The notes under the pieces: generated by a model
What the model was told of the DNA's origin: nothing
What the model saw: the letters and a program-made list of their open reading frames with translations, nothing else
The model's database searches: none
Translations under genes and position numbers: made by a program
Assembly: GCA_964475755.1 (NCBI GenBank)
Contig: CAYYXR010000008.1
Coordinates: 1 to 64,000 of the forward strand
Length of the DNA: 64,000 nucleotides
Source of the DNA: UBA11612 sp964475755
GTDB taxonomy: Bacteria; Pseudomonadota; Alphaproteobacteria; Rhodospirillales; Rhodospirillaceae
Direction of reading: 5' to 3'
Shown here: piece after piece, positions 9,304-17,326 of the stretch
Position numbering within the stretch: the stretch's first letter is position 1
Layout of the letters: every line of letters starts with the position of its first letter

Positions 9304-10473
9304 ATGACAATTCAAGATAAAACCGACCGCAGAACGATGCTGCAGGGTACCCTGGCCGTCGGGGCCGTTGCAGCAAGTGCCGGGCTAAGCAGAATAATTT
9401 CCCGCGCCGCCGCGGCCGCGCCCGCTATTGGCTCAGATACCGTCAATCGCCAGTGGCTGCTGGCGAGCTACGCGGAAGACAGTATCGACGTCGACAATTT
9501 CAAGTATCAGGAAGTGCCGCTGGGCGATGCGGCGAACTTGAACGCGGGTGACGTTCTTGTGCGCAATATCGTTTACGCGCCCCTGCCCTCGCAGCGCGTC
9601 AGTATGCACGCCGATACCGGACTCGGTGATGGGTATCTGCCGCCGATGCCGCTGGGAAAAACTGTGCGCGGATTGCTTGGCATCGCGCGGGTCGTAAAAT
9701 CGGAAAATCCGAAGTATCCCGTCGGCGCGTTAATCACCTCCAACTGCTCATGGGAGGATTACTCCCGCGTTCGGGCTGCGCAGCTTCAAGACCCGCCGTT
9801 GCCCGATGGGATCGATCCGGTCGATGCCATCAGCGTGTACGGCTTCAACGCGCAAACGGCGTATTTCGGCATGCTGCGCCTGGGCGAAATCAAGGATGGT
9901 GAAACCGTGGTTGTTTCCGGGGCGTCGGGATCGGTGGGCTCCACCGCCATCCAGATCGCCCGGAACAAGGGCTGCAAAGTCATCGGTATCAGCGGCGGAC
10001 CGGAAAAATGCGAGCGCCTGATCAGCGAATACGGTATTTACGGTGCCATCGATTACAAGAACGACAACATCACAGAACGGCTGCACGAACTCGCCCCGGA
10101 CGGCGTTGATGTTTACTACGACAACGTCGGCGGCCCCATCATGCAAGACGTGGTGGATCAAATGGCCAAATTCGGCCGCGTCGTGCTGTGCGGCGCTATT
10201 TCCGCCTACGACGACGAGAACCCCGCGCCGGGACCGCGCAATATGCTGCGCCTGGTGGTTTATTCGGTCACCATGCGCGGGTTTCTACTGCCCGATTTCG
10301 CCGCCGACCGCGATCAGGCCATCGCCGATCTGCGCAAGTGGAAAGAAGCCGGCGAGATCACCTTCAAGACAGACGTGCGCGACGGCTTCAAGTCACTGCC
10401 GGAGTCTTTCATGGCTCTGTTCAGCGGCGATAAGGACGGCACATTGCTGGTGAAAACCGACGGCGCCGCCTGA
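9304..10473 (+). CDS. NADP-dependent MDR-superfamily oxidoreductase with Tat-like signal
   Basis: Residues from about 50 onward form a zinc-independent medium-chain reductase of the prostaglandin/leukotriene reductase (CurA-like) type. The nucleotide-binding loop is VVSGASGSVGSTAIQIARNKG, and the family segment YYDNVGG follows. The likely role is NADPH reduction of an enone or similar substrate. The N-terminus is unusual: DRRTMLQG followed by a hydrophobic alanine-rich stretch resembles a twin-arginine export signal, whereas such enzymes are normally cytoplasmic. I start it at ATG 9304, which follows a strong GGGGAGGG. An in-frame TTG at 9256 has no such site. It stands alone between dmeF and the convergent sphingolipid genes. 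Confidence 0.8.
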   Translation: MTIQDKTDRRTMLQGTLAVGAVAASAGLSRIISRAAAAAPAIGSDTVNRQWLLASYAEDSIDVDNFKYQEVPLGDAANLNAGDVLVRNIVYAPLPSQRVSMHADTGLGDGYLPPMPLGKTVRGLLGIARVVKSENPKYPVGALITSNCSWEDYSRVRAAQLQDPPLPDGIDPVDAISVYGFNAQTAYFGMLRLGEIKDGETVVVSGASGSVGSTAIQIARNKGCKVIGISGGPEKCERLISEYGIYGAIDYKNDNITERLHELAPDGVDVYYDNVGGPIMQDVVDQMAKFGRVVLCGAISAYDDENPAPGPRNMLRLVVYSVTMRGFLLPDFAADRDQAIADLRKWKEAGEITFKTDVRDGFKSLPESFMALFSGDKDGTLLVKTDGAA

Positions 10474-10495
10474 CTCGTACAGAAATAGCGAAGAG

Positions 10496-10771
10496 CTACT
10501 CGCTGCCGTCTCTCGGGCCGGATTTGTTCTCGGGCAAATCGTTGGGGTCGTGATCGATCACCGGTCCCTGCCGCGTGCTGCCGTCGCGGCGGGTGTAGCC
10601 CCCTTGGCTCACGGTCCAAACCTGGATGCCGCTGCGCCGACCAAAGAGGTATATCAAAAGCAGAATGATCGGCGTGACGATGAGCGCCGCAACGAACGAG
10701 AACGCAAAGAGGACGACGACGCCGGTCAGAATCATGACCGCGAAGAAGAGTCGAAGAATCAATCCCAACAT
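10496..10771 (-). CDS. Small two-helix membrane protein, unknown
   Basis: The 91-residue protein begins with two hydrophobic segments (residues 1-22 and 25-43, ending in IYLFGRR), followed by a polar, charged tail of about 45 residues. I recognise no family. Its start overlaps the stop of the upstream GNAT-like gene by one base (TAATG), which shows it is the last gene of the leftward sphingolipid operon. A role as an accessory membrane subunit in lipid synthesis or export is possible but is inference only. Confidence 0.6.
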   Translation of the reverse strand: MLGLILRLFFAVMILTGVVVLFAFSFVAALIVTPIILLLIYLFGRRSGIQVWTVSQGGYTRRDGSTRQGPVIDHDPNDLPENKSGPRDGSE

Positions 10772-11916
10772 TAGATCCCCTTCTCATACATGCGATAGGT
10801 TTTATAAACCCGCCCGCCGATACCCTCGATGGAATGGCGGGTTTGAGTGTTGTTCTCCAGCACCCAGCTCATTTCACAGACGGGCATGCCCAGCTTGAGA
10901 GAGGCGTCGCGCACCGCACCGACGGTGAGAAGCGCCAGAACCGAGCCCATGGGCTTGTTTTTGTATTCCGGCATGACGCCCATAAACGGCACGCGCGTGC
11001 CTGAAACGTAGGACCGCCGCGTGAATATCCGCCACAGAAGCTTGGCCCAACCTGTGGGCCAGAGCCTGCCGTCCAACCCGCGGATCATTTCATTGAGATC
11101 GGGCAAAGCCACACACATGGCCTTGGGCTCGCCGCCCACCGTGGCGAACGACACCAACTCAGGGATTAAAATAAGTTTCATCTCGGCCGCCATGTGTGCG
11201 ACATCAGCCTCGGTGAGCGGAATAAAGCCCCAATTCTCAGCCCAGGCTGCATTGAAAATACGGACGATCGTTTCAACTTCTTCTTTGATACGGCTCGTAT
11301 CGAGGGACCGAACGCCAAGACGGCTATCTCGATCCAGCGCGCGTTTCAGCCACTTGATCTGTTTGAAGGGAAGCCCAGTATCCATCGGCGTAAGGAAAGC
11401 AAACATATCGATGGACTTTGCGAATCCCGCCCCTTCCACCAAACCGCCGTAATAGGGCTGTGCATGGCCCATGAGCATGCGTGGTGGACAATTGAATCCC
11501 TCCACGAGCAGGCCGGACTCGTCGTTGATGTTGATGCTGAAAGGGCCAAGGCAGCGCGTCATGCCCTTTTCTTTTAGCCATGCCGTTGCGGCCGCGAACA
11601 ACGCATTCGCGGTGTCCTGGTCCTCTTCGCATTCAAAAAAACCGAAAAAACCGGTCGCATCGTTACGAAGCTTAATGTGGCTGTGGTCCACTTGAGCGGA
11701 AATGCGCCCAACAACCTTTCCATCTCGCTCAGCAACAAAAAAGGTCGCGTCACCGTGGGCAAACCAGGGGTTCTTTTTGGGGTTCAGCCGATCCCGCTCC
11801 ATTAGACGAATAGGAGCGATCCAGTAGGGATCGTGACCCTGTAGGACATGCGGTGCGTCGAAAAACCGTTCAAAGTCAGCGCCCGAAGCCACGCGGCGAA
11901 TATTGGCTCCGCCCAT
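10771..11916 (-). CDS. bcerS: GNAT-fold acyltransferase, candidate bacterial ceramide synthase
   Basis: This 381-residue protein has an acetyltransferase-like fold: FFVAERDGKVVGRISAQVD near residues 59-77, then RCLGPFSININDESGLLVEGF, with the second half repeating the fold. Database relatives are often named N-acetyltransferase or, wrongly, dATP pyrophosphohydrolase. In Caulobacter a GNAT-type protein encoded near serine palmitoyltransferase acts as the bacterial ceramide synthase, which N-acylates the sphingoid base. I make the same call here from family resemblance and from the setting. It lies 9 bases downstream of a fatty-acid-hydroxylase-type gene in the lptF-lptG operon. Another N- or O-acylation role cannot be excluded. 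Confidence 0.62.
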   Translation of the reverse strand: MGGANIRRVASGADFERFFDAPHVLQGHDPYWIAPIRLMERDRLNPKKNPWFAHGDATFFVAERDGKVVGRISAQVDHSHIKLRNDATGFFGFFECEEDQDTANALFAAATAWLKEKGMTRCLGPFSININDESGLLVEGFNCPPRMLMGHAQPYYGGLVEGAGFAKSIDMFAFLTPMDTGLPFKQIKWLKRALDRDSRLGVRSLDTSRIKEEVETIVRIFNAAWAENWGFIPLTEADVAHMAAEMKLILIPELVSFATVGGEPKAMCVALPDLNEMIRGLDGRLWPTGWAKLLWRIFTRRSYVSGTRVPFMGVMPEYKNKPMGSVLALLTVGAVRDASLKLGMPVCEMSWVLENNTQTRHSIEGIGGRVYKTYRMYEKGI

Positions 11917-11925
11917 GAACGCGCC

Positions 11926-12738
11926 TTAAGAGCCGGACGGCGAATTCGCCGCGGCCTGCTCGCGCTTACGATGCACGGGATTGGTGTTATAGGGCCAATT
12001 CGGTGTGAGGCGCGCAACGTAAGGATATGTTTTAGCGACCTCTTCGTCATAACCAAGGTTGAAAACCGTCGGCGATTTCGGGCGGTCCTTGGCGCCTTCA
12101 TAAAACGTGCCGAGCACCTTATCCCACCACAAATTGGTAATGCCGAAATTGCCCGTTTCGTTGTGGAAGTGGTGAGCCATGTGAAATTTCTTCATGTTCC
12201 GAACCCAATCCCACTTCGGCAAGTATCCCAAGTGCTGAATGCAGTGAAAGTATTCGTAAACACAGGTTTGTATGACGCCGGTGCAAAGCGCAGCGAGCGC
12301 GCCGATCCAGCCCGCCAATGCATAGCCCACTGGAACCGTCGCCAACGCGACCGTCGGCAATGTTGTGTACAAAGCGCCGAACAAAACTTTCAGATTGTTG
12401 GGATCGCTATGGTGATCGTAGTGAATGCGTTTCCAGGTGCCGGCGGTGAGCGGCGATTTCCACATCCAACGGCTGTGCAATATGTAACGGTGTAGCACGT
12501 ACCAAACGACAGGATATATGAAGAAGGTTGCAACGACGGCCGCCAAAACCGGAACAACACTGACCGCGCCTTGCAGCACGGCCGTTAAAGCGACCCCGCC
12601 GGAGATCAGCGCGATCACGATATACGCCGCAATGGCATAGTACTGAAAATACGCCGCCGAAAGATCAGCCAGATTCATCCGATCGAGGTGATACTCCCGA
12701 TCGCTCCAGAAACCAATTTTGGGTGCTGAAACAGCCAC
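11926..12738 (-). CDS. Sterol desaturase/fatty acid hydroxylase family di-iron enzyme
   Basis: This 270-residue integral membrane protein carries the family's histidine clusters: HRYILH (residues 83-88), HYDHH (106-110) and HMAHH near residue 198, which bind two irons. Family members hydroxylate or desaturate lipid chains using oxygen. The setting among sphingolipid genes suggests hydroxylation of the sphingoid base or the N-acyl chain, but the position cannot be deduced. The start is GTG at 12738, with AGGGG about ten bases upstream. It sits between lptG and the GNAT-like gene on the same strand, with short gaps, so it is probably co-transcribed. Confidence 0.8.
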   Translation of the reverse strand: MAVSAPKIGFWSDREYHLDRMNLADLSAAYFQYYAIAAYIVIALISGGVALTAVLQGAVSVVPVLAAVVATFFIYPVVWYVLHRYILHSRWMWKSPLTAGTWKRIHYDHHSDPNNLKVLFGALYTTLPTVALATVPVGYALAGWIGALAALCTGVIQTCVYEYFHCIQHLGYLPKWDWVRNMKKFHMAHHFHNETGNFGITNLWWDKVLGTFYEGAKDRPKSPTVFNLGYDEEVAKTYPYVARLTPNWPYNTNPVHRKREQAAANSPSGS

Positions 12739-12791
12739 CGTTTACTTACCCCTTTTACGGCACACCACGTGTGACCGTTATATAGGTCCGC

Positions 12792-13862
12792 CTAAGTCCG
12801 GACGCCAGTGTGTTCGAAGTTAAAGATAATCCAAATGCCGATTGTGCCGAACAACGCCACCGGAACCCACGCCGCCAGCAGCGGCGGTAGCGAGCCAAAC
12901 TGGCCCATGGCGATCAGAATGTTATCCACCACGATGAACGCAAATCCGATACTGATGCCCGTGACAATGGTCATGACCGAGCTGCCTTGACGGTGATGCG
13001 CAAACGCCGCGATGCCGGCGAGCAGCGGCATCAGCGCCAGCACAATCGGGCCCGCGATTTTCTGTTGCAGCCACGTATCGTAGAAATAAACCGGTCGCGA
13101 TCCGATCGCGACGTTTCCGATGTATTGCTGAAGCGCGTTCAAAGACAATTCATTGGGGTGGTTCGCGAAACGTACAAAATGTTCCGGCTTGAGCTGCGTA
13201 TTCCATGCCGGCGGCGCTTCGTTTATATCGCTGCCACCAACCTGTTCCATTTCAACCGTATTCCACTGCCCGTTCTCCCAGATGGCAAGGCGAATACTGT
13301 AGATATTGGTTACGCTGCTGGCATCGTCTTGTTGAAACAGGCGCACATCCTGGAGAACCGTTCCGTCGCGCAATACATGGCCCACGCGGATGATGGTGTC
13401 TCCCTCCATGACCCAGCTGTCTTCGCCGTCTGCAACCTCAGCGCCGGCACCGTATCCGGTATTGCTCCACTCCTCGAGTTCGGCGTTGGCGCGCACCACA
13501 ACGAACTCTGAAAACGTGAACAGCGATATGGAGAGCGCTAGGCCAACGCCGACAAGACCGCCCATCAAACTGAGAACGGACCGGCCAGCCGCACGCATCG
13601 CCAAAATCTCGCTGTTCATGGCCATCACCACCAAAGCTGTGAGGGCCCCGAGCAAGCCTGCCAAAGGCGCAACAGTTTCAATCAATGACGGCATGCGGAG
13701 CATGACGTAGCGCAAAAGGGTTTCGACCGGCGCGCCGCCACCGGCCAACACCTCGTTGGCGGTCGCGAGAAGATCCAGTGTCTGCAGAAACAGGACGAGG
13801 CCGATGAGGAGCGCGACAAAACGCACAAGAAACGCCTTCATCAGGTATCGGGATAGGATCAT
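12792..13862 (-). CDS. lptG: LptG-type ABC permease (LptF/LptG/YjgP-YjgQ family)
   Basis: The 356-residue protein has three N-terminal helices, a periplasmic beta-jellyroll-like region (about residues 130-260) and three C-terminal helices. This is the standard arrangement of LptG, which with LptF and LptB extracts lipopolysaccharide from the inner membrane. Supporting segments are NSEILAMRAAGRS after helix 3 and FAFIVVDNILIAMGQFG near the end. It starts 16 bases after lptF ends. Its location inside a sphingolipid cluster rather than beside lptD or a related gene suggests that it could be a paralogue that moves sphingolipid. That is inference, because a housekeeping copy elsewhere cannot be seen here. 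Confidence 0.82.
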   Translation of the reverse strand: MILSRYLMKAFLVRFVALLIGLVLFLQTLDLLATANEVLAGGGAPVETLLRYVMLRMPSLIETVAPLAGLLGALTALVVMAMNSEILAMRAAGRSVLSLMGGLVGVGLALSISLFTFSEFVVVRANAELEEWSNTGYGAGAEVADGEDSWVMEGDTIIRVGHVLRDGTVLQDVRLFQQDDASSVTNIYSIRLAIWENGQWNTVEMEQVGGSDINEAPPAWNTQLKPEHFVRFANHPNELSLNALQQYIGNVAIGSRPVYFYDTWLQQKIAGPIVLALMPLLAGIAAFAHHRQGSSVMTIVTGISIGFAFIVVDNILIAMGQFGSLPPLLAAWVPVALFGTIGIWIIFNFEHTGVRT

Positions 13863-13878
13863 GGCTTAAGGTACCGAG

Positions 13879-15150
13879 TCAGGCGCGGGCCGGTTTATTG
13901 GGCCGTTTGGGGCGAAATATGGACACAACACCGTCCACCAAAGCGCTCCATTTCGCCTCCAGTCGCTGAACCGGCGGCGCGCCGGCCTGCAAGCCTGTGC
14001 GCATAAATAGGTATGTCGTACCGGCTGCAAACAATCCGAAAATGGTCCACAACAATACACCGGCGGGGGCGCCAGTGTTGTGGGCATAGGCTTCCGTGAA
14101 CTCGAGTACCTTATGGTAGCTCACGAGCATCAAGATGCCGACGACGAGACCAAAGGATTTACTCGAGCGGTGCGCCATGATTCCGAAAGGCGCCGCAAGA
14201 AGCGGCAAAAACAACATCGAGAGCGAGAACACCACGCGAAAATGAAACTCAGACGCAACGGCGGACGGCGCAACCAGATCTTCGGGGCCGGTATTTGCTC
14301 CGCCTTGAGGCTCAGGCGGCGCAGTTGTCATGTCGCCGCGGCCGGCCAGCAAATTATCCCTGTAGCCCCGAAACAGTTCCAGGATAGTTAACTCGCGCTC
14401 GTCGCCGCCGCGCGCACGGAACCGCACGAGATCCGTGAGGTTCAGCGGCCAGTCATAGACACCGAATTGAATCGTTTTGGTGCGCTTGGTGTCCGGGTTC
14501 CATTCAGAGATGCTGCCGTCGTAAAGACGCAAGGATACCGTCCCGTCGAGAGATCCCGGCAACAACTCGCCCCGCTTGGCCGCAAGCGTCGCAATGTGAC
14601 CGCTGTCCTCTTGCCGATGCGCAAACACGCCATAAAGCTCACGGCCCGCGCCGCGCGACTGTTCCACACGCAGCGTGTAGCCATTGGGTAATTCCATAAA
14701 CACGCCTTCGCCAATACCCTGTTCGATAACACCGGAAGTGATATTGAACTCGATCACGCGGAAAGCGTAGCGCGTGTAAGGTTGGATGTAGCCCGTCAGC
14801 GCTAGATTGACGGCCATGAGAATGGCTCCTAACGCAATCGCGGATCGGATAAAGCGGCCAATGCCAATACCGCATGCATGAACGGCATCGAGCTCGGAAA
14901 GCAGCGACATGCGCCGGAACGCCAAAAGCACACCCAGAAAAAGGGCCAAAGGAAGCGCAAGACCGATGTAATGCGGGATCAGATAGAAAAGCATCTGAAA
15001 CACAACGAGGGTCGATACGCCGTTGCCGACGGCAATATCGAGCAAGCGCATCAGGCGCTCCATGCATAGGATGATCGCTGCAATGAACAGGGTGACCGCC
15101 AATACAGGCGCGATTTGTCGCAATAGATAGCGGTCGATCGACTTAATCAT
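13879..15150 (-). CDS. lptF: LptF-type ABC permease
   Basis: This is the partner of the downstream LptG-like protein. It has an N-terminal helix (IDRYLLRQIAPVLAVTLFIAA), helices 2-3 with RRMSLLSELDAVHACGIG, a periplasmic domain with an unusually long Pro/Gly-rich loop near residues 280-300, and C-terminal helices containing APFGIMAHRSSKS. At about 420 residues it is somewhat longer than E. coli LptF (about 366), partly because of a basic tail after the last helix (RPKRPNKPARA). I start it at the ATG at 15150. A TTG at 15174 would add eight residues. It is the first gene of the leftward operon lptF-lptG-hydroxylase-GNAT-small membrane protein. Confidence 0.82.
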   Translation of the reverse strand: MIKSIDRYLLRQIAPVLAVTLFIAAIILCMERLMRLLDIAVGNGVSTLVVFQMLFYLIPHYIGLALPLALFLGVLLAFRRMSLLSELDAVHACGIGIGRFIRSAIALGAILMAVNLALTGYIQPYTRYAFRVIEFNITSGVIEQGIGEGVFMELPNGYTLRVEQSRGAGRELYGVFAHRQEDSGHIATLAAKRGELLPGSLDGTVSLRLYDGSISEWNPDTKRTKTIQFGVYDWPLNLTDLVRFRARGGDERELTILELFRGYRDNLLAGRGDMTTAPPEPQGGANTGPEDLVAPSAVASEFHFRVVFSLSMLFLPLLAAPFGIMAHRSSKSFGLVVGILMLVSYHKVLEFTEAYAHNTGAPAGVLLWTIFGLFAAGTTYLFMRTGLQAGAPPVQRLEAKWSALVDGVVSIFRPKRPNKPARA

Positions 15151-15371
15151 TGGTTTGCCGCCAGCCGCCTCCAACCCGTATAAGGCGAGGTAAGCTGTTT
15201 CCTGTGATGTCCTACCCGGTTGTGCGCGCCGCCCATAACGGTCCGAGACGCAGCCGTCCAGGCCGGATATTACGCGACGAGCCCCTCGTAAGGCCAGAGT
15301 TAAGGTTTTTCAAATAGTTAGAATGTGGATAAAAATCCGGAATCTCGTCTTTTAAAGCCCCGTGGAACATT

Positions 15372-16388
15372 ATGGCCGCCACAAGCCAAACCGGGGGGCA
15401 CCGACCGGCGACAAACAAGGGACAACGCGTGAGCGAACCGCTTGCCATAATTACCAACCGCTTTAGCACCCGCAATTTGCGTGGGGACGATTGGATTGAG
15501 CCCTTGGTCCGGGACGAAAAGAACGTGGGTCACTTTTTGGTGGAAGACGTCGGCGCTATTCCGGAAGTGCTTAGGAAATGCGCGGACATGGGAGCAGAAA
15601 CGATTGTCGTGAACGGTGGCGACGGAACCGCCGATCTCGTATTCGCAGGCCTCATAAATCATGAGCCCTATGCAACCCCCCCGGCCCTGGCTTTGCTGCC
15701 TGCCGGCAAAACCAATATGACAACCGCTGGGTGGAGCCTATCAGGTACGCCCGAGGTCTCTTTGCGGCATCTTTTAAAATTTCGACAAACAGGGCCGCTC
15801 GCGCACTACGCGGTCGAACGCCCTGTGCTCGGGCTGCATCGTGAAGGCGCGCGCGAACCGCTTTACGGTGCATTTTTCGGTGCCGCCGAAGTTGTCGATG
15901 GCATTCTGTTCTGCCGACGCCATATCTATCCGCTCAAGATGCCCAACGCCTTAAGCCATACCGCGGCCATAAGTCTTCTGCTGTGGCGTAGCATGCTGTC
16001 CCGGCGGGACAATAAATCCATCGAAGTGTTTGCAGAAGATCATCCCGTGGAACATGGCAGTTTCTTCGCCGTAGTGGTCACGGCGCTGGATCAATTGCTG
16101 CTCGGCATTCGGCCGGAGCCGGATGAATCATCGAAAGATCCTCTAACGTACCTAAGTTTGCGGACCGGTCCCTACCCAACCTTGCGCGCGGTGGGAAGTC
16201 TCGCGAGCCGACGCGTGGGCCCGGGGCCTGGGCGAACCGTGCGGACGGCCAATCGCGTGAAGCTGAAGTTCACAGGGGCGTACACTTTGGACGGCGAACT
16301 CTTTGAGGCAAAAGACAATGAAACGTTGATCCTTGATGGGGAAAAACGTCTACGCTTCATCCGGCTGCCGCAGGGACCGGAAGCATGA
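15372..16388 (+). CDS. cpgB: DAGK-family lipid kinase, candidate ceramide kinase
   Basis: The 338-residue protein belongs to the diacylglycerol-kinase catalytic family. The nucleotide-binding motif is VNGGDGTADLV near residues 78-88, followed by LALLPAGKTNMTT. A C-terminal beta-rich region ends with LDGELFEAKDNETLILDG, as in YegS-like kinases. In Caulobacter a protein of this family encoded beside serine palmitoyltransferase phosphorylates ceramide (CpgB). I transfer that role because of the setting. ATG at 15372 has a weak ribosome site. GTG at 15429, with AAGGGA upstream, may be the real start. The gene overlaps the next one by four bases (ATGA), so the two are coupled. Confidence 0.68.
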   Translation: MAATSQTGGHRPATNKGQRVSEPLAIITNRFSTRNLRGDDWIEPLVRDEKNVGHFLVEDVGAIPEVLRKCADMGAETIVVNGGDGTADLVFAGLINHEPYATPPALALLPAGKTNMTTAGWSLSGTPEVSLRHLLKFRQTGPLAHYAVERPVLGLHREGAREPLYGAFFGAAEVVDGILFCRRHIYPLKMPNALSHTAAISLLLWRSMLSRRDNKSIEVFAEDHPVEHGSFFAVVVTALDQLLLGIRPEPDESSKDPLTYLSLRTGPYPTLRAVGSLASRRVGPGPGRTVRTANRVKLKFTGAYTLDGELFEAKDNETLILDGEKRLRFIRLPQGPEA

Positions 16389-17302
16389 TAAATCTTTTAT
16401 CCGCGATCGAAGCAGAAGCGGATGCCTCCGTATTTCCGGCGGCATCGGCCGCTTGTGAGTATCTGAAACAAGAGTATGGCGATGCGACGGCGGCGGTGGT
16501 GTTTTATGGATCGTGCCTACGCCAAAAAACCGACATCGGCCTGATGCTGGATTTCTACGTACTTGTCGATAGCTATACGAACGCTCTTCTGCATCGATTA
16601 TCCGCATTCTTTGCGTTTCTGCTTCCACCAAACGTTTACTATCACGAGATCCCTTTTGAAGGACGCATCGTGCGCGCGAAGGTCGCGGTCATTTCCGTCG
16701 GACAATTTCTGCACGGCACCGGTCCGGAGACCTTTGCATCTAGTCTGTGGGCGCGCTTCGCCCAACCTGCGGCCGTAATTTATTCAAGGAGCCCCGAAGT
16801 CCGGCGGCGCGTTGTAAATGCTCTCGCAAATGCAACAGCTACGATGATGGAGCGCATTATTCCATTGTTGCCGGACACGTTTTCGGAGCGAGATCTTTGG
16901 GTGCGTGCCTTTTCAGAGACGTATCGGGCTGAGCTTCGACCAGAGCGGAACAGCAAATCTGCCGAATTGGTGGATGGCGACCTATTGAGATACACAGCCA
17001 TCACCGAGGCCTTTTTGGGAGCCCACGACGCCGGCGGTAAATATCAAAATAGCTATACATCGCAGCAGCGCGCACGCGCGCAGTGGGCTTGGCGCCTTCG
17101 CCGTATTCAGGGCAAGATTCTGAATGCGCTACGGCTCGTGAAAGCCGCATTCACCTTCAGTGGCGGGCTCGATTACGCCGTTTGGAAAATCGAACGGCAC
17201 TCGGGCGTAAAGATCGAGTTGACAGAAGCTGAGCGAAAGCGCCCGCTTCTGACCGGCGTAAAACTGTTTTTTAGAACATTGAAACAAGGCGGCCTGCGTT
17301 AG
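16385..17302 (+). CDS. Tam41/Mmp37-like nucleotidyltransferase, candidate CTP:lipid-phosphate cytidylyltransferase
   Basis: The 305-residue protein has YGSCLRQ (residues 41-47) followed by MLDFYVLVD (54-62), which recalls the YGS...MxDxxxxVD catalytic core of Tam41. Tam41 is the mitochondrial CDP-diacylglycerol synthase. Later segments also match that pattern: LLPPNVYYHE, AKVAVISVGQF and an SSLWARFAQP helix. Tam41 enzymes join CTP to phosphatidate. Co-translation with the ceramide-kinase-like gene suggests that ceramide-1-phosphate could be the acceptor here, giving CDP-ceramide. Caulobacter has further uncharacterised proteins at this locus needed for ceramide phosphoglycerate, and this may be one of them. 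The family assignment was made by eye and the substrate is inference. Confidence 0.58.
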   Translation: MINLLSAIEAEADASVFPAASAACEYLKQEYGDATAAVVFYGSCLRQKTDIGLMLDFYVLVDSYTNALLHRLSAFFAFLLPPNVYYHEIPFEGRIVRAKVAVISVGQFLHGTGPETFASSLWARFAQPAAVIYSRSPEVRRRVVNALANATATMMERIIPLLPDTFSERDLWVRAFSETYRAELRPERNSKSAELVDGDLLRYTAITEAFLGAHDAGGKYQNSYTSQQRARAQWAWRLRRIQGKILNALRLVKAAFTFSGGLDYAVWKIERHSGVKIELTEAERKRPLLTGVKLFFRTLKQGGLR

Positions 17303-17311
17303 GCCGCCTTG
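17285..17311. terminator. Bidirectional hairpin terminator between the convergent Tam41-like and spt genes
   Basis: A perfect 11-bp inverted repeat, CAAGGCGGCCT (17285-17295) and AGGCCGCCTTG (17301-17311), closes over a five-base loop. The stop codon of the plus-strand gene lies inside it, at 17300-17302. The minus-strand side is followed by TTT. It sits in the 24-base space between two convergent genes and so can serve both. Confidence 0.75.
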
Positions 17312-17326
17312 CATGAATTGGATGGT

